Shown here: piece after piece, positions 34,887 to 44,340 of the stretch | Layout: every line of letters starts with the position of its first letter | How positions within the stretch are numbered: the stretch's first letter is position 1 | From: JAIUNP01 sp020161975 | GTDB taxonomy: Bacteria > Pseudomonadota > Alphaproteobacteria > Rhizobiales > Beijerinckiaceae | Reading direction: 5' to 3' | NCBI GenBank assembly: GCA_036745275.1 | Contig: DAIOGK010000004.1 | Coordinates: 148,151-212,150 of the forward strand | DNA: 64,000 nucleotides | Notes under the pieces: generated by a model | What the model was told of the DNA's origin: nothing | What the model saw: only the letters and a program-made list of their open reading frames with translations | Database searches by the model: none | Made by a program: the position numbers and the translations under genes

Positions 34887-36440
34887 TCACCACTCCAAGA
34901 TCACTGCACCGGGCGCGCCCGCGCCACCTGGGCCGTTCACGCCACCGGAACCGCCTGTTCCGCCTGTTGCGATGCCACGTCCCGCTGCGCCTGTGCCAAA
35001 CCAGTCGACCGTGCCCACCCCCATGGGAGGAAGTCCGCCCTTTGCCGGCTGGTGCAACGGCATGTTGTTGTTGTAGGTCGCGAGATTATCGTCCGTTGAG
35101 CCGCCCGAGCCTCCAGACAGATTGAAGTCGCCACCAACGCCGGCCCCGCCATTGCCAGCCGCCAACAGGCTGTAACCGCCCCAGCCACCGCCTGCGCCAC
35201 CCGTCGCAGAGCAGAATGAGCCGAACGATGATGTGCCGCCGCTACCACCCGCCGAATTTGATGCCGCGCCGCCAGCACCAACGGTCACCGATATCGTCTG
35301 GCCGGGTATGACCGCACAGAGCTTTTCAGCAAACCCACCGGCACCACCGCCGCCGCCAGCGTTTCCGGCCAGCCCGCCGGCCGATCCGTCGCCGGTTGCG
35401 CCGCCCGCACCGCCGCCACCCCAGACGCGCGCCAGCACTTGATAGACACCATCCGGCACAGTGAACGAATAGGTCCCGACAGCACGATAGACGTGCCGAC
35501 CCTGCAGCATATTGATTGCCCACCGCAACCGGCGCGGAGATACCCCGATGGTCTCGGATGTTCCCGCTGCCGCTTCCGCCTCCGTCGCCAGACGAACCAG
35601 CCCACTTGCTGTTTCGGACGCCACCCGCGCTGAAAGCCCTGCCGGCGTGATGACGCGCACCGCATCAACACCTGCCTGCACCTCGGCGGCTGTCGCCAGT
35701 TCGACAACGCCGAGCACGTCTTCAGCGGCACGGGCGCTGGCCCAGCCCCCGGCGATGCGGCGCAGCCAGCGGTCCGAATGATCGAGCGCGCGGTCCTGCG
35801 CGATAACGAGAAAACCTTGCGGCGGGTCGATCGACACCCAGACCGTGCCATTCCACTGCACAAGCCGGTTTGTCAGGCCCGCCCATGCGCCAGTCGCAGC
35901 GGCCGCAACAACATAGGTGACACCAAGGGCCGGATTTGCGGGTGGATTGGCGACCTGCGCACTCTCGACCGAACAGAAGCCTGCCCGCAGCATCTGCAGG
36001 ATCGACACCGCCGCCGATGGCTGGATTTGAACGGTCACCTGCGCCGTCTCGGAGACAGGGAAGACGATATCCGTCGTCAACTCCACAGCCGCGCCCTGCG
36101 CGGGCGAGCGCTTCTCCACCAACACGTGCTTTGCGATGGCGATCATGTCGCCCGCAGCATCGAACACACCGATCTCGCGGATGTCGAATGGACCATCCGC
36201 GGCCGGGATCAAAGCCGTCACGCGCCAATGCGTAAGGTTCACCGGGTCGCGGCCCGATGAGATGATCGGATAGGCCGCGCCGACGCGCCGGACGAGGTCC
36301 GTCATGCCCGGCGCGGGCACGATGGGGGCGCCGTTGCCGTCGCCCACCCGAATTGTGGTCAGATTGAGAGCCGCGCCCCCGATCGCTGCGGCAATCTTCT
36401 GCTGGCCAATGGTTGTGACGACACCGACGAATTCGCTCAT
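34887..36440 (-). CDS. Tail fibre / receptor-binding protein with glycine-rich tip
   Basis: 517 aa. The N-terminal ~150 residues are the phage tail-collar fibre domain (LTTIRVGDGNGAPIVPAPGMTDLVRRVG, THWRVTALIPAADGPFDIREIGVFD), which attaches to baseplate protein I. The middle holds fibre-like repeats (GVVELATAAEVQAGVDAVRVITPAGL). The last ~180 residues are a Gly-rich lattice (WGGGGAGGATGDGSAGG..., GGAGVGGDFNLSGGSGG) of the type that folds into polyglycine helices and binds host receptors. Confidence 0.88.
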   Translation of the reverse strand: MSEFVGVVTTIGQQKIAAAIGGAALNLTTIRVGDGNGAPIVPAPGMTDLVRRVGAAYPIISSGRDPVNLTHWRVTALIPAADGPFDIREIGVFDAAGDMIAIAKHVLVEKRSPAQGAAVELTTDIVFPVSETAQVTVQIQPSAAVSILQMLRAGFCSVESAQVANPPANPALGVTYVVAAAATGAWAGLTNRLVQWNGTVWVSIDPPQGFLVIAQDRALDHSDRWLRRIAGGWASARAAEDVLGVVELATAAEVQAGVDAVRVITPAGLSARVASETASGLVRLATEAEAAAGTSETIGVSPRRLRWAINMLQGRHVYRAVGTYSFTVPDGVYQVLARVWGGGGAGGATGDGSAGGLAGNAGGGGGAGGFAEKLCAVIPGQTISVTVGAGGAASNSAGGSGGTSSFGSFCSATGGAGGGWGGYSLLAAGNGGAGVGGDFNLSGGSGGSTDDNLATYNNNMPLHQPAKGGLPPMGVGTVDWFGTGAAGRGIATGGTGGSGGVNGPGGAGAPGAVILEW

Positions 36441-36441
36441 G

Positions 36442-37101
36442 TCAGACCTGCGGAGAAACGCGCAACCGTGAGCTCACGGCAGCTGCGATGAACAAAGGGG
36501 GATTGCCGACGAGGCGCGTGATCGGATCGACTGACGGCCGGATGGACACACGCGATCGGACGGCGGCGCCGACAAACACAGAGGTTTCGGCCTCGGCCTC
36601 GAAACGCATCGTCACGTCTTGGCTGTAGCGCTTCATGCCGTCGATCATGCGACCGATGGCCCGCTGAAGCCTCACGGTGATTGCTCGCCCTTCGACCTCG
36701 AATACAGCTTCGTCGATCGCCAAGGTGATGACATGTGTTCCGGGCGCGACCTTCGGCTGCTCCTCGAACCACTGGCGCCAGCGCGTCACGCGGATGCCCA
36801 GCATGGCTAAGCCCGTTCGGACACCGTCAACAAAGCCTTTGCGGGCATGAAGTTCGTAGGACGTCTTGAGCAGCCGCCTGATGACCGCTTCGCTCATGCC
36901 CGGCTCGACAAATTCCTCGATCGAGAACTCGCGAATGAGGAACGGCAGCACGCTCGCATCGACATCGTCGATCCGCTCGAACAGAAGCCTCTTGAAGTCA
37001 GGATCGGCAATGGCGCGCACCATCACCTTGCCGAATGCCTTGCCACGCTCGTCGGAAATAGACGGCGGAACCAGTGAGGGTGTTGCGCGCCCCTCAATCA
37101 T
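36442..37101 (-). CDS. Baseplate/tail protein I (P2 gpI-like)
   Basis: 219 aa from ATG 37101 (MIEGRATPSLVPPSISD). Matches tail protein I: IDDVDASVLPFLIREFSIEEFVEPGMSEAVIRRLLKTSYELHARKGFVDGVRTGLAMLG. It links baseplate J to the fibre. A longer frame upstream lacks similarity. The start overlaps the preceding 63-aa membrane protein by 8 bp. Confidence 0.86.
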   Translation of the reverse strand: MIEGRATPSLVPPSISDERGKAFGKVMVRAIADPDFKRLLFERIDDVDASVLPFLIREFSIEEFVEPGMSEAVIRRLLKTSYELHARKGFVDGVRTGLAMLGIRVTRWRQWFEEQPKVAPGTHVITLAIDEAVFEVEGRAITVRLQRAIGRMIDGMKRYSQDVTMRFEAEAETSVFVGAAVRSRVSIRPSVDPITRLVGNPPLFIAAAVSSRLRVSPQV

Positions 37102-37285
37102 GGCGCGTACTCCAGAAGCCGCCCAGCGCCAGCAGCGCTGCGAACAGGATCGCCGAATTGAATTGATCGTTGAGCCGAGCCGCGTGATCGGCGCAGGCCG
37201 GCGTGAAGACGGTGACACCTTGAAACATGGCCCAGAGCACCTGCCCGCCGAGCAGCAAAGCAACAAGAAACTGCGCGACGTTCAT
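37094..37285 (-). CDS. Small two-TM protein between baseplate genes J and I
   Basis: 63 aa: FLVALLLGGQVLWAMFQGV and FNSAILFAALLALGGFW form two hydrophobic helices with a short Cys-containing loop (PACADHAARLN). ATGA-type overlap with gene J and an 8-bp overlap with gene I show it is translated in the operon. It does not belong to the standard baseplate set; a holin-like, superinfection-exclusion or secreted-peptide role is possible but only speculative. Confidence 0.6.
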   Translation of the reverse strand: MNVAQFLVALLLGGQVLWAMFQGVTVFTPACADHAARLNDQFNSAILFAALLALGGFWSTRHD

Positions 37286-38415
37286 GGCAGCACCACGATG
37301 TTGACGGTCAGCGACGTGGCGACGAAGAACTCAAACCGCTGCAGTTGCTGGAACGCGAGGCCGGAAACCTCGGCGTCGATGACACCCATCAGAACCTTGA
37401 CCGCTTTTTCGAGGTCTGACGGCGCGACGGCCGCGCCGAGACGCTCGCGCCAGACCTTCAGCACCGCCTGCGCCGCTGCCGTAGCATCGGCCTGAATGGT
37501 CGAGGCCATGCCGCGCCCGCGAATGGTCAGAACCGGCGCGCCGGTCACCGCCACAGGCGGCTTGACGAAGACATCGTCGCCAAAGCGAATATCCAGAGCC
37601 TCGGCCGTGTTGAACGTCGCCAGAACCTGATTGCGCAGATCGATGCCGGCCGCGCCTGCCAGCGTCAGGGGATAGATATCGATCACGCAGGGCTGCGGTC
37701 GAACGACAGCCACATCAATGATCGCGGCAGAGACCCCGATCGCAGTCTCTCGGTACCAGGCGAACGATCCGCCCGTGCTGATCCGCTCATAGGCATTGGC
37801 CAGCCTCAGACGATACAACTCCGGGTCTTCTGCATCAGCGCCACCGCTGCTTTCCGTTGGGTTCGTCACCACAACGCCTGCGACCGGGTCTAGCATTGAT
37901 GTCAATTGGCCGGGCAGAAACCCGTTGCCCGCGAGGCCGGAAAACTCCGCTTCCGCCGTCACGTCGGCGCTCAGCGCTCCGATAGCAATGACACACGGAG
38001 CCAGCGTGAAAAACATGCCATTACCAGCGCCGACGCGCGTCCCTGCTGAAATGAACACAGCTTCGGCGCGCGCCTGCGGGATGGAAAACCGCAATGTGAC
38101 GCGCGCTTTCGACGCCGCAAGGCGAGGCGTCGAGCGGTTCGGCCCAAGCCGCTCCAGTCCCGCGATCCCCGCGAGCGCGACAAGATGCTGCTCGGCCACC
38201 GCCTGCGCCTCTTCGCCCAGCACGCTCATGGCGTAGGCGAGTGCCTCGATCAGCAGCATCTCGATCTGCATCGGATAGAGCGTGCGGCCGGTCTCGCCCT
38301 CGAACCACGTCACCAGACGCGCCTTCCACACCTGCGCATCGACCGTGAACAGCTGGGGCGCGGGCAGCGCCTTCAGGGCATCCAGTGAGTAAGGGCCGGG
38401 ATCATCACGCCGCAT
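37282..38415 (-). CDS. Baseplate J-like protein
   Basis: 377 aa from ATG 38415 (MRRDDPGPYSLDAL). Baseplate J signatures: RTLYPMQIEMLLIEALAYAMSVLGE, AVAEQHLVALAG..GLERLG..R, LRFSIPQARAEAVFISAGTRV, EDPELYRLRLANAYERISTGGSFAWYRETA. Forms the outer wedge of the contractile baseplate. Start overlaps gene W. Confidence 0.92.
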   Translation of the reverse strand: MRRDDPGPYSLDALKALPAPQLFTVDAQVWKARLVTWFEGETGRTLYPMQIEMLLIEALAYAMSVLGEEAQAVAEQHLVALAGIAGLERLGPNRSTPRLAASKARVTLRFSIPQARAEAVFISAGTRVGAGNGMFFTLAPCVIAIGALSADVTAEAEFSGLAGNGFLPGQLTSMLDPVAGVVVTNPTESSGGADAEDPELYRLRLANAYERISTGGSFAWYRETAIGVSAAIIDVAVVRPQPCVIDIYPLTLAGAAGIDLRNQVLATFNTAEALDIRFGDDVFVKPPVAVTGAPVLTIRGRGMASTIQADATAAAQAVLKVWRERLGAAVAPSDLEKAVKVLMGVIDAEVSGLAFQQLQRFEFFVATSLTVNIVVLP

Positions 38416-38833
38416 CGGCCACCCCCGGAATGCGATCGGGCGGAAGCAGCACAACCGTCTGCCGGATGGTGCGGGTCACATCGGCCCTGAGGCGCCAGAA
38501 AACGGGGAAACGCCAATGGTCGAAATCCTCGCGCGTGATGGCGACGCGCTCGACGATGACGCGCGGTTCCCACGCACGGATCGCGTCGAAAATCTCGCGG
38601 CTGATGTTCGGGATCGCGTAATCGGGACGGCGGTCGATATAAGGTGCCAGCCGTGTGCATTTTTCAGGTTCAGTCGGCACCGAACCCTTCTCGGTCAGAA
38701 CGATGGTGTTGATCGCCTGCTCGACATCATCAAGGCCATGCACGATCTCGCCTAGCGCCGTCGCAGGCGCGGCAAGGTTGCGGCCGATCTTCGGCTGCCA
38801 ATGCAGGAAAGGGATGGCGCGGCGGTCAAGCAT
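38405..38833 (-). CDS. Baseplate wedge protein, GPW/gp25 family
   Basis: 142 aa. gp25-like: DDVEQAINTIVLTEKGSVPTEPEKCTRL, followed by the helical DAIRAWEPRVIVERVAI block. It polymerises with the sheath and nucleates contraction. Located between V and J as in P2-like tails. Confidence 0.9.
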   Translation of the reverse strand: MLDRRAIPFLHWQPKIGRNLAAPATALGEIVHGLDDVEQAINTIVLTEKGSVPTEPEKCTRLAPYIDRRPDYAIPNISREIFDAIRAWEPRVIVERVAITREDFDHWRFPVFWRLRADVTRTIRQTVVLLPPDRIPGVADAA

Positions 38834-38887
38834 GGCCGCGACTATAACCCTCCGTTTTCAATCCCGGAGGGAGACATTGTCGCCGTA

Positions 38888-39394
38888 TCAGGTTCCAACT
38901 GGCGGGCCGGAAGGTCCGGGCGGCGCGCTCACATGGCCATGGTCACTGCCGACATTCTTGCCATTGTGCTTGAGCGCCGTGCCCTCGATTTCAACCGGCC
39001 CTTTGATCTTGACGCTTCCAGCTTCGATGTTCAAACCTGCAGGCAGTTTCAGCGTCAGCGAACCGGACGCCTTGTCATATTCGAAATCAAGTCCGCCTTC
39101 CAGCAGCGCCTTCAGCAGCTTGCCGTTCGTCGTCGGCGGTTGATCGGCTTTGCTGTAGCGTGCGCCCAGAATGACGCCATCCTCGCCGTGACGGTCGAGC
39201 AGCACATTCACCTGAGAACCCATATCCGGCTGGTTGAATATCTTCGATCCACCCGCCGCCGCCGTGTTCCAAGCAAGCCAGTAGGATTGGGTGCCGTCCT
39301 CATCAACGATCTCGACCCGAGAGCGGCCGGTCTTGGGGTCATTCTCCCGCACGATGCCGCGCTTGAATTGCGCACTGCGATAGCTGTCATCCAC
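38888..39394 (-). CDS. Baseplate assembly protein V (spike)
   Basis: 168 aa if started at GTG 39394 (VDDSYRSAQFKRGIV), which overlaps the gpD stop as GTGGATGA. P2 V features: GRSRVEIVDEDGTQSYWLAWNTAAAGGSKIF, MGSQVNVLLDRHGEDGVILG, then a beta-helix-like repeats tail (SLTLKLPAGLNIEAGSVKIKGPVEIEG) ending with a GHVSAPPGPSG tip. Forms the membrane-piercing needle. Confidence 0.85.
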   Translation of the reverse strand: MDDSYRSAQFKRGIVRENDPKTGRSRVEIVDEDGTQSYWLAWNTAAAGGSKIFNQPDMGSQVNVLLDRHGEDGVILGARYSKADQPPTTNGKLLKALLEGGLDFEYDKASGSLTLKLPAGLNIEAGSVKIKGPVEIEGTALKHNGKNVGSDHGHVSAPPGPSGPPVGT

Positions 39395-40406
39395 TGGCCT
39401 TGCTCCCGACCCCGTTGATTTCGATATTCGTGGTGTATCCCTGACGGGTGATGTGGTGGCGCGAAGTCTTGATGACATAGCGCCCGGCCCATTTGCCGAA
39501 GCCGGCGTCCAGCGCAATGATCTGGCCGGCGACGAGCAGCGGATTGCCGACGAGCTCGATGTTGCCCGTTTGCTTCTTCAGGTTTTCCTTCTCCAGCTCG
39601 GATTTGGCGCGGGCCTTGGCCTGACCAGGGTTTTCGACGCGCTCGTCGAGCCGCAGCGTGTCGCCGTTCTTGACTGCCTTGTCCTCGACCTCGACTTCGA
39701 TCTTCTTCTTCTCGTTGCCGTCGAAATAGCTGACCTTGGCCTTCGAATAGGTCTTGTGCGAGCCGCGCTTCAGATCAGCCGTGATGTAGTCATCGCTGCA
39801 CGCCCGGATCGTGAACACCGGATCGCGCTCATGAACTTCCTCGCGCTTGGCGAAGACGAGTTTGCTGCCACGGACAGTGAAATAGGCCCCGAAGGCGTCG
39901 GCCAGCCGGGACAGGAATTCGAGATCACGCTCGCGGCGCTGAGTGATGCGCTCGAACGAGACATCTGGAGGCGAGCCGACAACCGAAAGGCCATGCTCGC
40001 CTGCGACCTTGCCTGCGATCTGCTTCAGGGACTGGCTTTCATATCCCTTGGTCTTCTTGGTGCGCAGGGCCTTGGAGACGGGCGCCGAAACACCCCGGAA
40101 TGTAAACGTGTCGCCGCCCCGGCCGAGACGTGTATTCGGCTCGTCAATCTCGAAGTCGCCACAGGGAACTAGCAGCGCCGGCTTATAGCCGATCCAGAGA
40201 GAAACCTTGTCGCCATGCTCCGGGCACCACGGGCCACGCCAGAGCCCGTCCTTGTCCTGCACATTGACTTCAATCTCGTCGGCCTCGCCATGTACCTTGT
40301 CGGTATACGTGCAGGAGATCAGATGCGGGCTGAGCTCGCTCGAAATGTCGATGCCCTTGTAGAGGAGCTTGAACAACGGCTCTGTTGGCTGCGGCAACGA
40401 CAACAT
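39387..40406 (-). CDS. Tail hub protein, late control gene D family
   Basis: 339 aa. Phage late-control D (gp27-like) fold: FKLLYKGIDISSELSPHLISCTYTDKVHGEADEIEVNVQDKDG, RYVIKTSRHHITRQGYTTNIEINGV. The hub of the baseplate that holds the spike. Starts with ATG 40406. Confidence 0.9.
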   Translation of the reverse strand: MLSLPQPTEPLFKLLYKGIDISSELSPHLISCTYTDKVHGEADEIEVNVQDKDGLWRGPWCPEHGDKVSLWIGYKPALLVPCGDFEIDEPNTRLGRGGDTFTFRGVSAPVSKALRTKKTKGYESQSLKQIAGKVAGEHGLSVVGSPPDVSFERITQRRERDLEFLSRLADAFGAYFTVRGSKLVFAKREEVHERDPVFTIRACSDDYITADLKRGSHKTYSKAKVSYFDGNEKKKIEVEVEDKAVKNGDTLRLDERVENPGQAKARAKSELEKENLKKQTGNIELVGNPLLVAGQIIALDAGFGKWAGRYVIKTSRHHITRQGYTTNIEINGVGSKASG

Positions 40407-40413
40407 GGCATCC

Positions 40414-40644
40414 TCAATCGCAGCTCGTTTGGCGCCAGCCCGTAGCCCGCCAGATGCCCTTGGCCGACATTTGCGGCGGGGAAATCGACGTGCCGTAACC
40501 CAGCGGGTGCCAGCGGTCGAAATACTGCTCGCGCTCGGCTTCGCACGCCTCCATGCTCGACGCCTCGATCTCGATCGAGACAGACCGCTGGCTTGTTGTC
40601 TCGCGGACGATCGCGCGCTCGTGGTCTGGGGTTGCTTGGGTCAT
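40414..40644 (-). CDS. Small hypothetical protein between tail genes X and D
   Basis: 76 aa from ATG 40644, whose ATGA overlaps the gpX stop. Acidic, charged (SRMTQATPDHERAIV then EAEREQYFDRWHPLGYGTSISPPQ). Unrecognised. Overlap with X and short gap to D suggest a real gene. Confidence 0.5.
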   Translation of the reverse strand: MTQATPDHERAIVRETTSQRSVSIEIEASSMEACEAEREQYFDRWHPLGYGTSISPPQMSAKGIWRATGWRQTSCD

Positions 40645-40883
40645 GCGGCTTCTCCTCTCTTCCATGGCGGGAGCAACTCATCGGCGAGCGGTTCCGGATC
40701 AAGGATCGGAATGCGCAATGTCAGCCCGACCGGCAGCGTCGCGGGGATCGGCCCGAGCGCGTCGCCGAACAATTCGCGGTTCGCCTTGATGATTGGCGAG
40801 GTCCGGTTTGCGTCGCCATAATAGCGATAGGCCAGATGGTCCCAGCGCTCGTTCGGACCCGTGACATGCTCAAGATACCCCAT
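40641..40883 (-). CDS. Tail protein X (LysM-like)
   Basis: 80 aa. P2 gpX-type: HVTGPNERWDHLAYRYYGDANRTSPIIKANRELFG...GLTLRIPIL, a LysM-like fold. Helps attach the baseplate hub to tape measure. In the order U-X-D expected for P2-like tails. Confidence 0.9.
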   Translation of the reverse strand: MGYLEHVTGPNERWDHLAYRYYGDANRTSPIIKANRELFGDALGPIPATLPVGLTLRIPILDPEPLADELLPPWKRGEAA

Positions 40884-40892
40884 GCCTGCCTC

Positions 40893-41369
40893 CTATCGCC
40901 GCGCACCGACATTGCCGCTGGCGATCGCGCTGATCGCGGATGCGGCCGCGCGGGCAATCTGCGCGAAGAATGTGAGCGGGCTGTCGGCAGGAATTTCCTG
41001 AAGCTTGGCGGTGACCTTCATCCGCACCGGCCGGCCATAGGGCGTCGTCTTCAGGGTCTGCACGTCAAGATCTTCGATCAGCCAGCGAACGCCGTTGAAT
41101 GAGCCGTCGCCCGCGACATAAGTCAGCGGCACGCGATCGGCAAAAGCAGCCATCAGCTTGGAAAGCTCGGCCTCGGCGTCGCAGAAGGTTTCGTCGAAGA
41201 AGAAGTCGAGCGACTTGGTGTCATTCTCGTCGCCCATGTCCTGCACGGGCGGCTTGCCTCGCGCCACCTTATGCTCGACGAGTGTTGCCTTCTTGCCTTC
41301 CTTGGAGGCGTTCGGGCCGGTCCAGACCGCATCCCCTATCCTGATGTCTCCCAGCAGCGCGAAAATCAT
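40893..41369 (-). CDS. Tail protein U
   Basis: 158 aa from ATG 41369 (MIFALLGDIRIGDAVW). P2 gpU-like with FEATURES: FALLG.I, KARG motif VARGKPPVQDMGDENDT, and LDFFFDETFCDAEAELSKL. It is a tail completion protein at the distal end. A longer frame upstream runs into the tape-measure gene and was rejected. Confidence 0.86.
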   Translation of the reverse strand: MIFALLGDIRIGDAVWTGPNASKEGKKATLVEHKVARGKPPVQDMGDENDTKSLDFFFDETFCDAEAELSKLMAAFADRVPLTYVAGDGSFNGVRWLIEDLDVQTLKTTPYGRPVRMKVTAKLQEIPADSPLTFFAQIARAAASAISAIASGNVGARR

Positions 41370-41436
41370 GGCGCATCCTCCCCAAAAGTGGGAACCGGTT
41401 TTGGGACAAGAGGATGCGAGATCATCTCTTCTTGCC

Positions 41437-44316
41437 TCAGTGCTTGGCGCGATCACGCTTGTCGAGTTCGGCCCGCATGGCTTCAGCCAGCTCGTATCCG
41501 ATGCTCGGCAGCGCGCCGCGCAGCTGTTGAATGAAGTCGCCGCCGCCAGAACCGGAGAAGTTCGGGGACAGCGTCAGATTGACGGAGATCGGCCCGCTGC
41601 CGCTGACGGTGCTTTCGCCGTCGCCATTGGCGGCAGGCGTCGCGCGGGCGAAGTTCGGTTGCGGCGCAGTGATACCGGGCGCAGCTTGCGCCCCGATGGC
41701 GAATGTCCCTGCGGTTGGGATCGACGCGGCAAGACCAGCCGCGATCGTGTGTGCAGCCGCCAACGCGCGCGGCGCGCCGGCATTGATGGCTCCGGCGAGC
41801 GTCTGGCCGAACTGGACGCGATCAAGGTCCGACAGAGGGCCGACCTTGGCCGGCGAGTGCGGCAAGTGGTCCCTGATCTGCTGGACGGTTTCGCGCGCGG
41901 CTGCGACGGCGGCAGCTGCTCCTACCCGGATGCCGGTCGCAAGGGTCTGCATCATGGCCACGCCATGAGAATGGAAGCTCACGCCCGCGAAGATGCTGGT
42001 GACTGTGGCGACCGCTGTCTGGGCGGCCGGTGCCAGCGCGTCGATTGCTGCCTTCGCCGCGTTCGCCTGATCGGTTGTCGCCTTCACGTCAGTCGCTGAC
42101 GGGCCGAAGATGAAGTTCGAAACCTTCGACAATCCCGTGACGATCGGATCGAGCATCGTCCCGATCTTGCTGCCGATATTCGAGAGGAACGTTCCGACCT
42201 TGTCAAAGGCGGTTCCGAGGGCTGTTTCCAGTTTGGTGCCCCAGCCGACGATCCAGTCGAGCACCGGCTCAAGCACCTTGGAGATCGCCTCGATCGGGTT
42301 TGGCAGCGCGGGCCACACAATTCCGGCGAACCAGTTTTTTACAGCCGTCCAGCCATTGTCGAGCGCGGTGACAACCGGCTCGAACACGTTTCCGATCAGG
42401 ACGGACAGGCTGGGCAATTCCGGCCACTTGATCGAGGCGAACCAGTTCTTCACGCTGGCCCAGCCATTGTCGAGCGCGGAAGCCGCGCCCGAGAAGATGC
42501 CGGAAAACCATCCCTTGATGTTCGACCAGCCGCTCGAAATCGCGTTGCTGATCCGCCCTCCGAGACCGCCCAGCCAAGACGCGAGCGAAGCCCATGCCGA
42601 TTGCAAAGTGCTGCTGATTGATGCCCAAAGCTGCGACAGCCACGGGCCGATCTTGTCCCAGTTCTGGTAGATCAGATAGGAGGCAGCCGCGATCGCGGCG
42701 ATGCCGGCAATGATCCAGCCAACCGGCGTCGCCATCATCGCGGCGCCGACCGCCATAAAGGCCCGCGAAAGTAGCGCGAGCGGCGAGAGCAGGAAACGTG
42801 CGAGACCGCCAAGACGGCGCAGCACAATGCCGAAAGCCGCGCCCCAGCCACCCACGGCAGCAATGCCCGACGAGATGCCGCCGATCAGCCCAGACATGAA
42901 CCCGGAGAGCACGACCCAGAGGATACGCACCGGCGCAAGCAACATCATGAACACGCGGCCGAGGCGCGCGAACAGGGAGACATTCTTGCCGGCTTCGTTG
43001 ACCTTGTAGAACGCACCGAAAAGGCCAAGAAGCCCGGTCTTGAAGACCGCCAGCGCCAGCTTTGCCGCCGCCATGGCGACGAGAAGGCCGACGATTGCCG
43101 TCGCCACCATGGCGACGTTCGCCGCGAGTTCGGGGTTTGCCTTCACCCATGCTTCAATCGCGTTCACGATCGCAATGATCTTGTCGACCTTCTCGTTGAG
43201 CTGGGGCGCTAGCGCTTTGCCGAGCGTGGTCCACAGTTCAGAGAACGCTACGCTGAGTGCGCGCGATTTTTCGACGCCGAGCCCCATACGGGTGAGGAAG
43301 TCGGAGCCGATCACATCGCCCGAGTTCATGGCACGCTTGCGGATTTCCTCGAATTTTTCGAGGTTCTGCAACAAGGCGCGCGCGGCTTGCTGCGCCTGAA
43401 CGTCGCCGAAAATCTCGTTGATCTTGGTCAGATCGTTACCGGCGAATTTCTTGAGCGTTTCCAGAACAGCGTCCAGTGGCCGGCCAGCCGCAATGGCATC
43501 CTTCATCACCTTGTTGATGTCGATGCCCGCTTCCGAAAACGCCTTAACCGCCTTGTCCGCCGTGATCTTGTTCATCATGTCGCGGATGCCGGCCGCAGAG
43601 CCTTCCATGTTGTTCACGACACCGTTCACAACCTGAAAGGCCGCGCCGATATCTGCGACGGCGGGAACACCCGTGCGACCCATTGTGGCAAACTGAGACG
43701 TGAGCCGGGGCAGGTAAGGCACCATGCGGTTGAGTTCGGCGTTGCCATCCTTGCCGGTCTGGGCAATCACCGACAGCGCCCGTCCGACCTCGCCAGCTGC
43801 GATCTTGCCGTTGTTGATCATTGCCACAGTCAGCTGGCTGAGATCAGCGATTGGGGTCTTGGTGGCGATCGCGGCCTTGGCAACGGATGACAAGGCTGCC
43901 TCGGCAGCCGTCGCATCCAAGCCACCTTCCATCAGCTTGTTCATGCCACCCAGCAATTCGACAGAGCTCATATTGAGGGCGCGGGACTGACTGCGCACGC
44001 GCTCGCCGAGCGCTACGAGTTTGGCGCCGGAGAGATCAGACTTCAGGCCAATATCCGTCAGAGCGTCTTCATATTCGTTGTATGCCTTGACAGCCTTCGA
44101 GATCGGAGCCGCCACCGATGCGGCCGTCGCCATTGCGCCGATCAGGTTCGATTGCGCTTCAGCCTGCCGTTGTGCGGCTGCCTGTTGGGCTGCCTGCACA
44201 CGCTCGACGGTGGCCACCTTGCGTGCCGCATCGTTCAGACCCGTCAAGGCATCACGCACCGCCCGGATCGGGCCGGTAGCGCGATTAATCGCCTCTAGGA
44301 TCAGCTGGACACGCAT
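41437..44316 (-). CDS. Tail tape measure protein
   Basis: 959 aa. TP901-type tape measure: N-terminal coiled coil (KVATVERVQAAQQAAAQRQ), ALNMSSVELLGGMNKLMEGGLDATAAEAALSSVAKAAIAT, a central hydrophobic region with TM helices (VAMVATAIVGLLVAMAAAKLALAVF, LAPVRILWVVLSGFMSGLIGG), tryptophan-rich repeats (GWASVKNWFASI, GWTAVKNWFAGI) and a C-terminal globular part. It sets tail length and is ejected with DNA through the host membrane. Confidence 0.95.
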   Translation of the reverse strand: MRVQLILEAINRATGPIRAVRDALTGLNDAARKVATVERVQAAQQAAAQRQAEAQSNLIGAMATAASVAAPISKAVKAYNEYEDALTDIGLKSDLSGAKLVALGERVRSQSRALNMSSVELLGGMNKLMEGGLDATAAEAALSSVAKAAIATKTPIADLSQLTVAMINNGKIAAGEVGRALSVIAQTGKDGNAELNRMVPYLPRLTSQFATMGRTGVPAVADIGAAFQVVNGVVNNMEGSAAGIRDMMNKITADKAVKAFSEAGIDINKVMKDAIAAGRPLDAVLETLKKFAGNDLTKINEIFGDVQAQQAARALLQNLEKFEEIRKRAMNSGDVIGSDFLTRMGLGVEKSRALSVAFSELWTTLGKALAPQLNEKVDKIIAIVNAIEAWVKANPELAANVAMVATAIVGLLVAMAAAKLALAVFKTGLLGLFGAFYKVNEAGKNVSLFARLGRVFMMLLAPVRILWVVLSGFMSGLIGGISSGIAAVGGWGAAFGIVLRRLGGLARFLLSPLALLSRAFMAVGAAMMATPVGWIIAGIAAIAAASYLIYQNWDKIGPWLSQLWASISSTLQSAWASLASWLGGLGGRISNAISSGWSNIKGWFSGIFSGAASALDNGWASVKNWFASIKWPELPSLSVLIGNVFEPVVTALDNGWTAVKNWFAGIVWPALPNPIEAISKVLEPVLDWIVGWGTKLETALGTAFDKVGTFLSNIGSKIGTMLDPIVTGLSKVSNFIFGPSATDVKATTDQANAAKAAIDALAPAAQTAVATVTSIFAGVSFHSHGVAMMQTLATGIRVGAAAAVAAARETVQQIRDHLPHSPAKVGPLSDLDRVQFGQTLAGAINAGAPRALAAAHTIAAGLAASIPTAGTFAIGAQAAPGITAPQPNFARATPAANGDGESTVSGSGPISVNLTLSPNFSGSGGGDFIQQLRGALPSIGYELAEAMRAELDKRDRAKH

Positions 44317-44340
44317 TCTTGCCTTCCACTTGGCTCGCCG

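Noticed and set aside
38833..38888. Missing gene between V and W
   Set aside because: Only 54 bp, no start with a ribosome site; an ordinary spacer.
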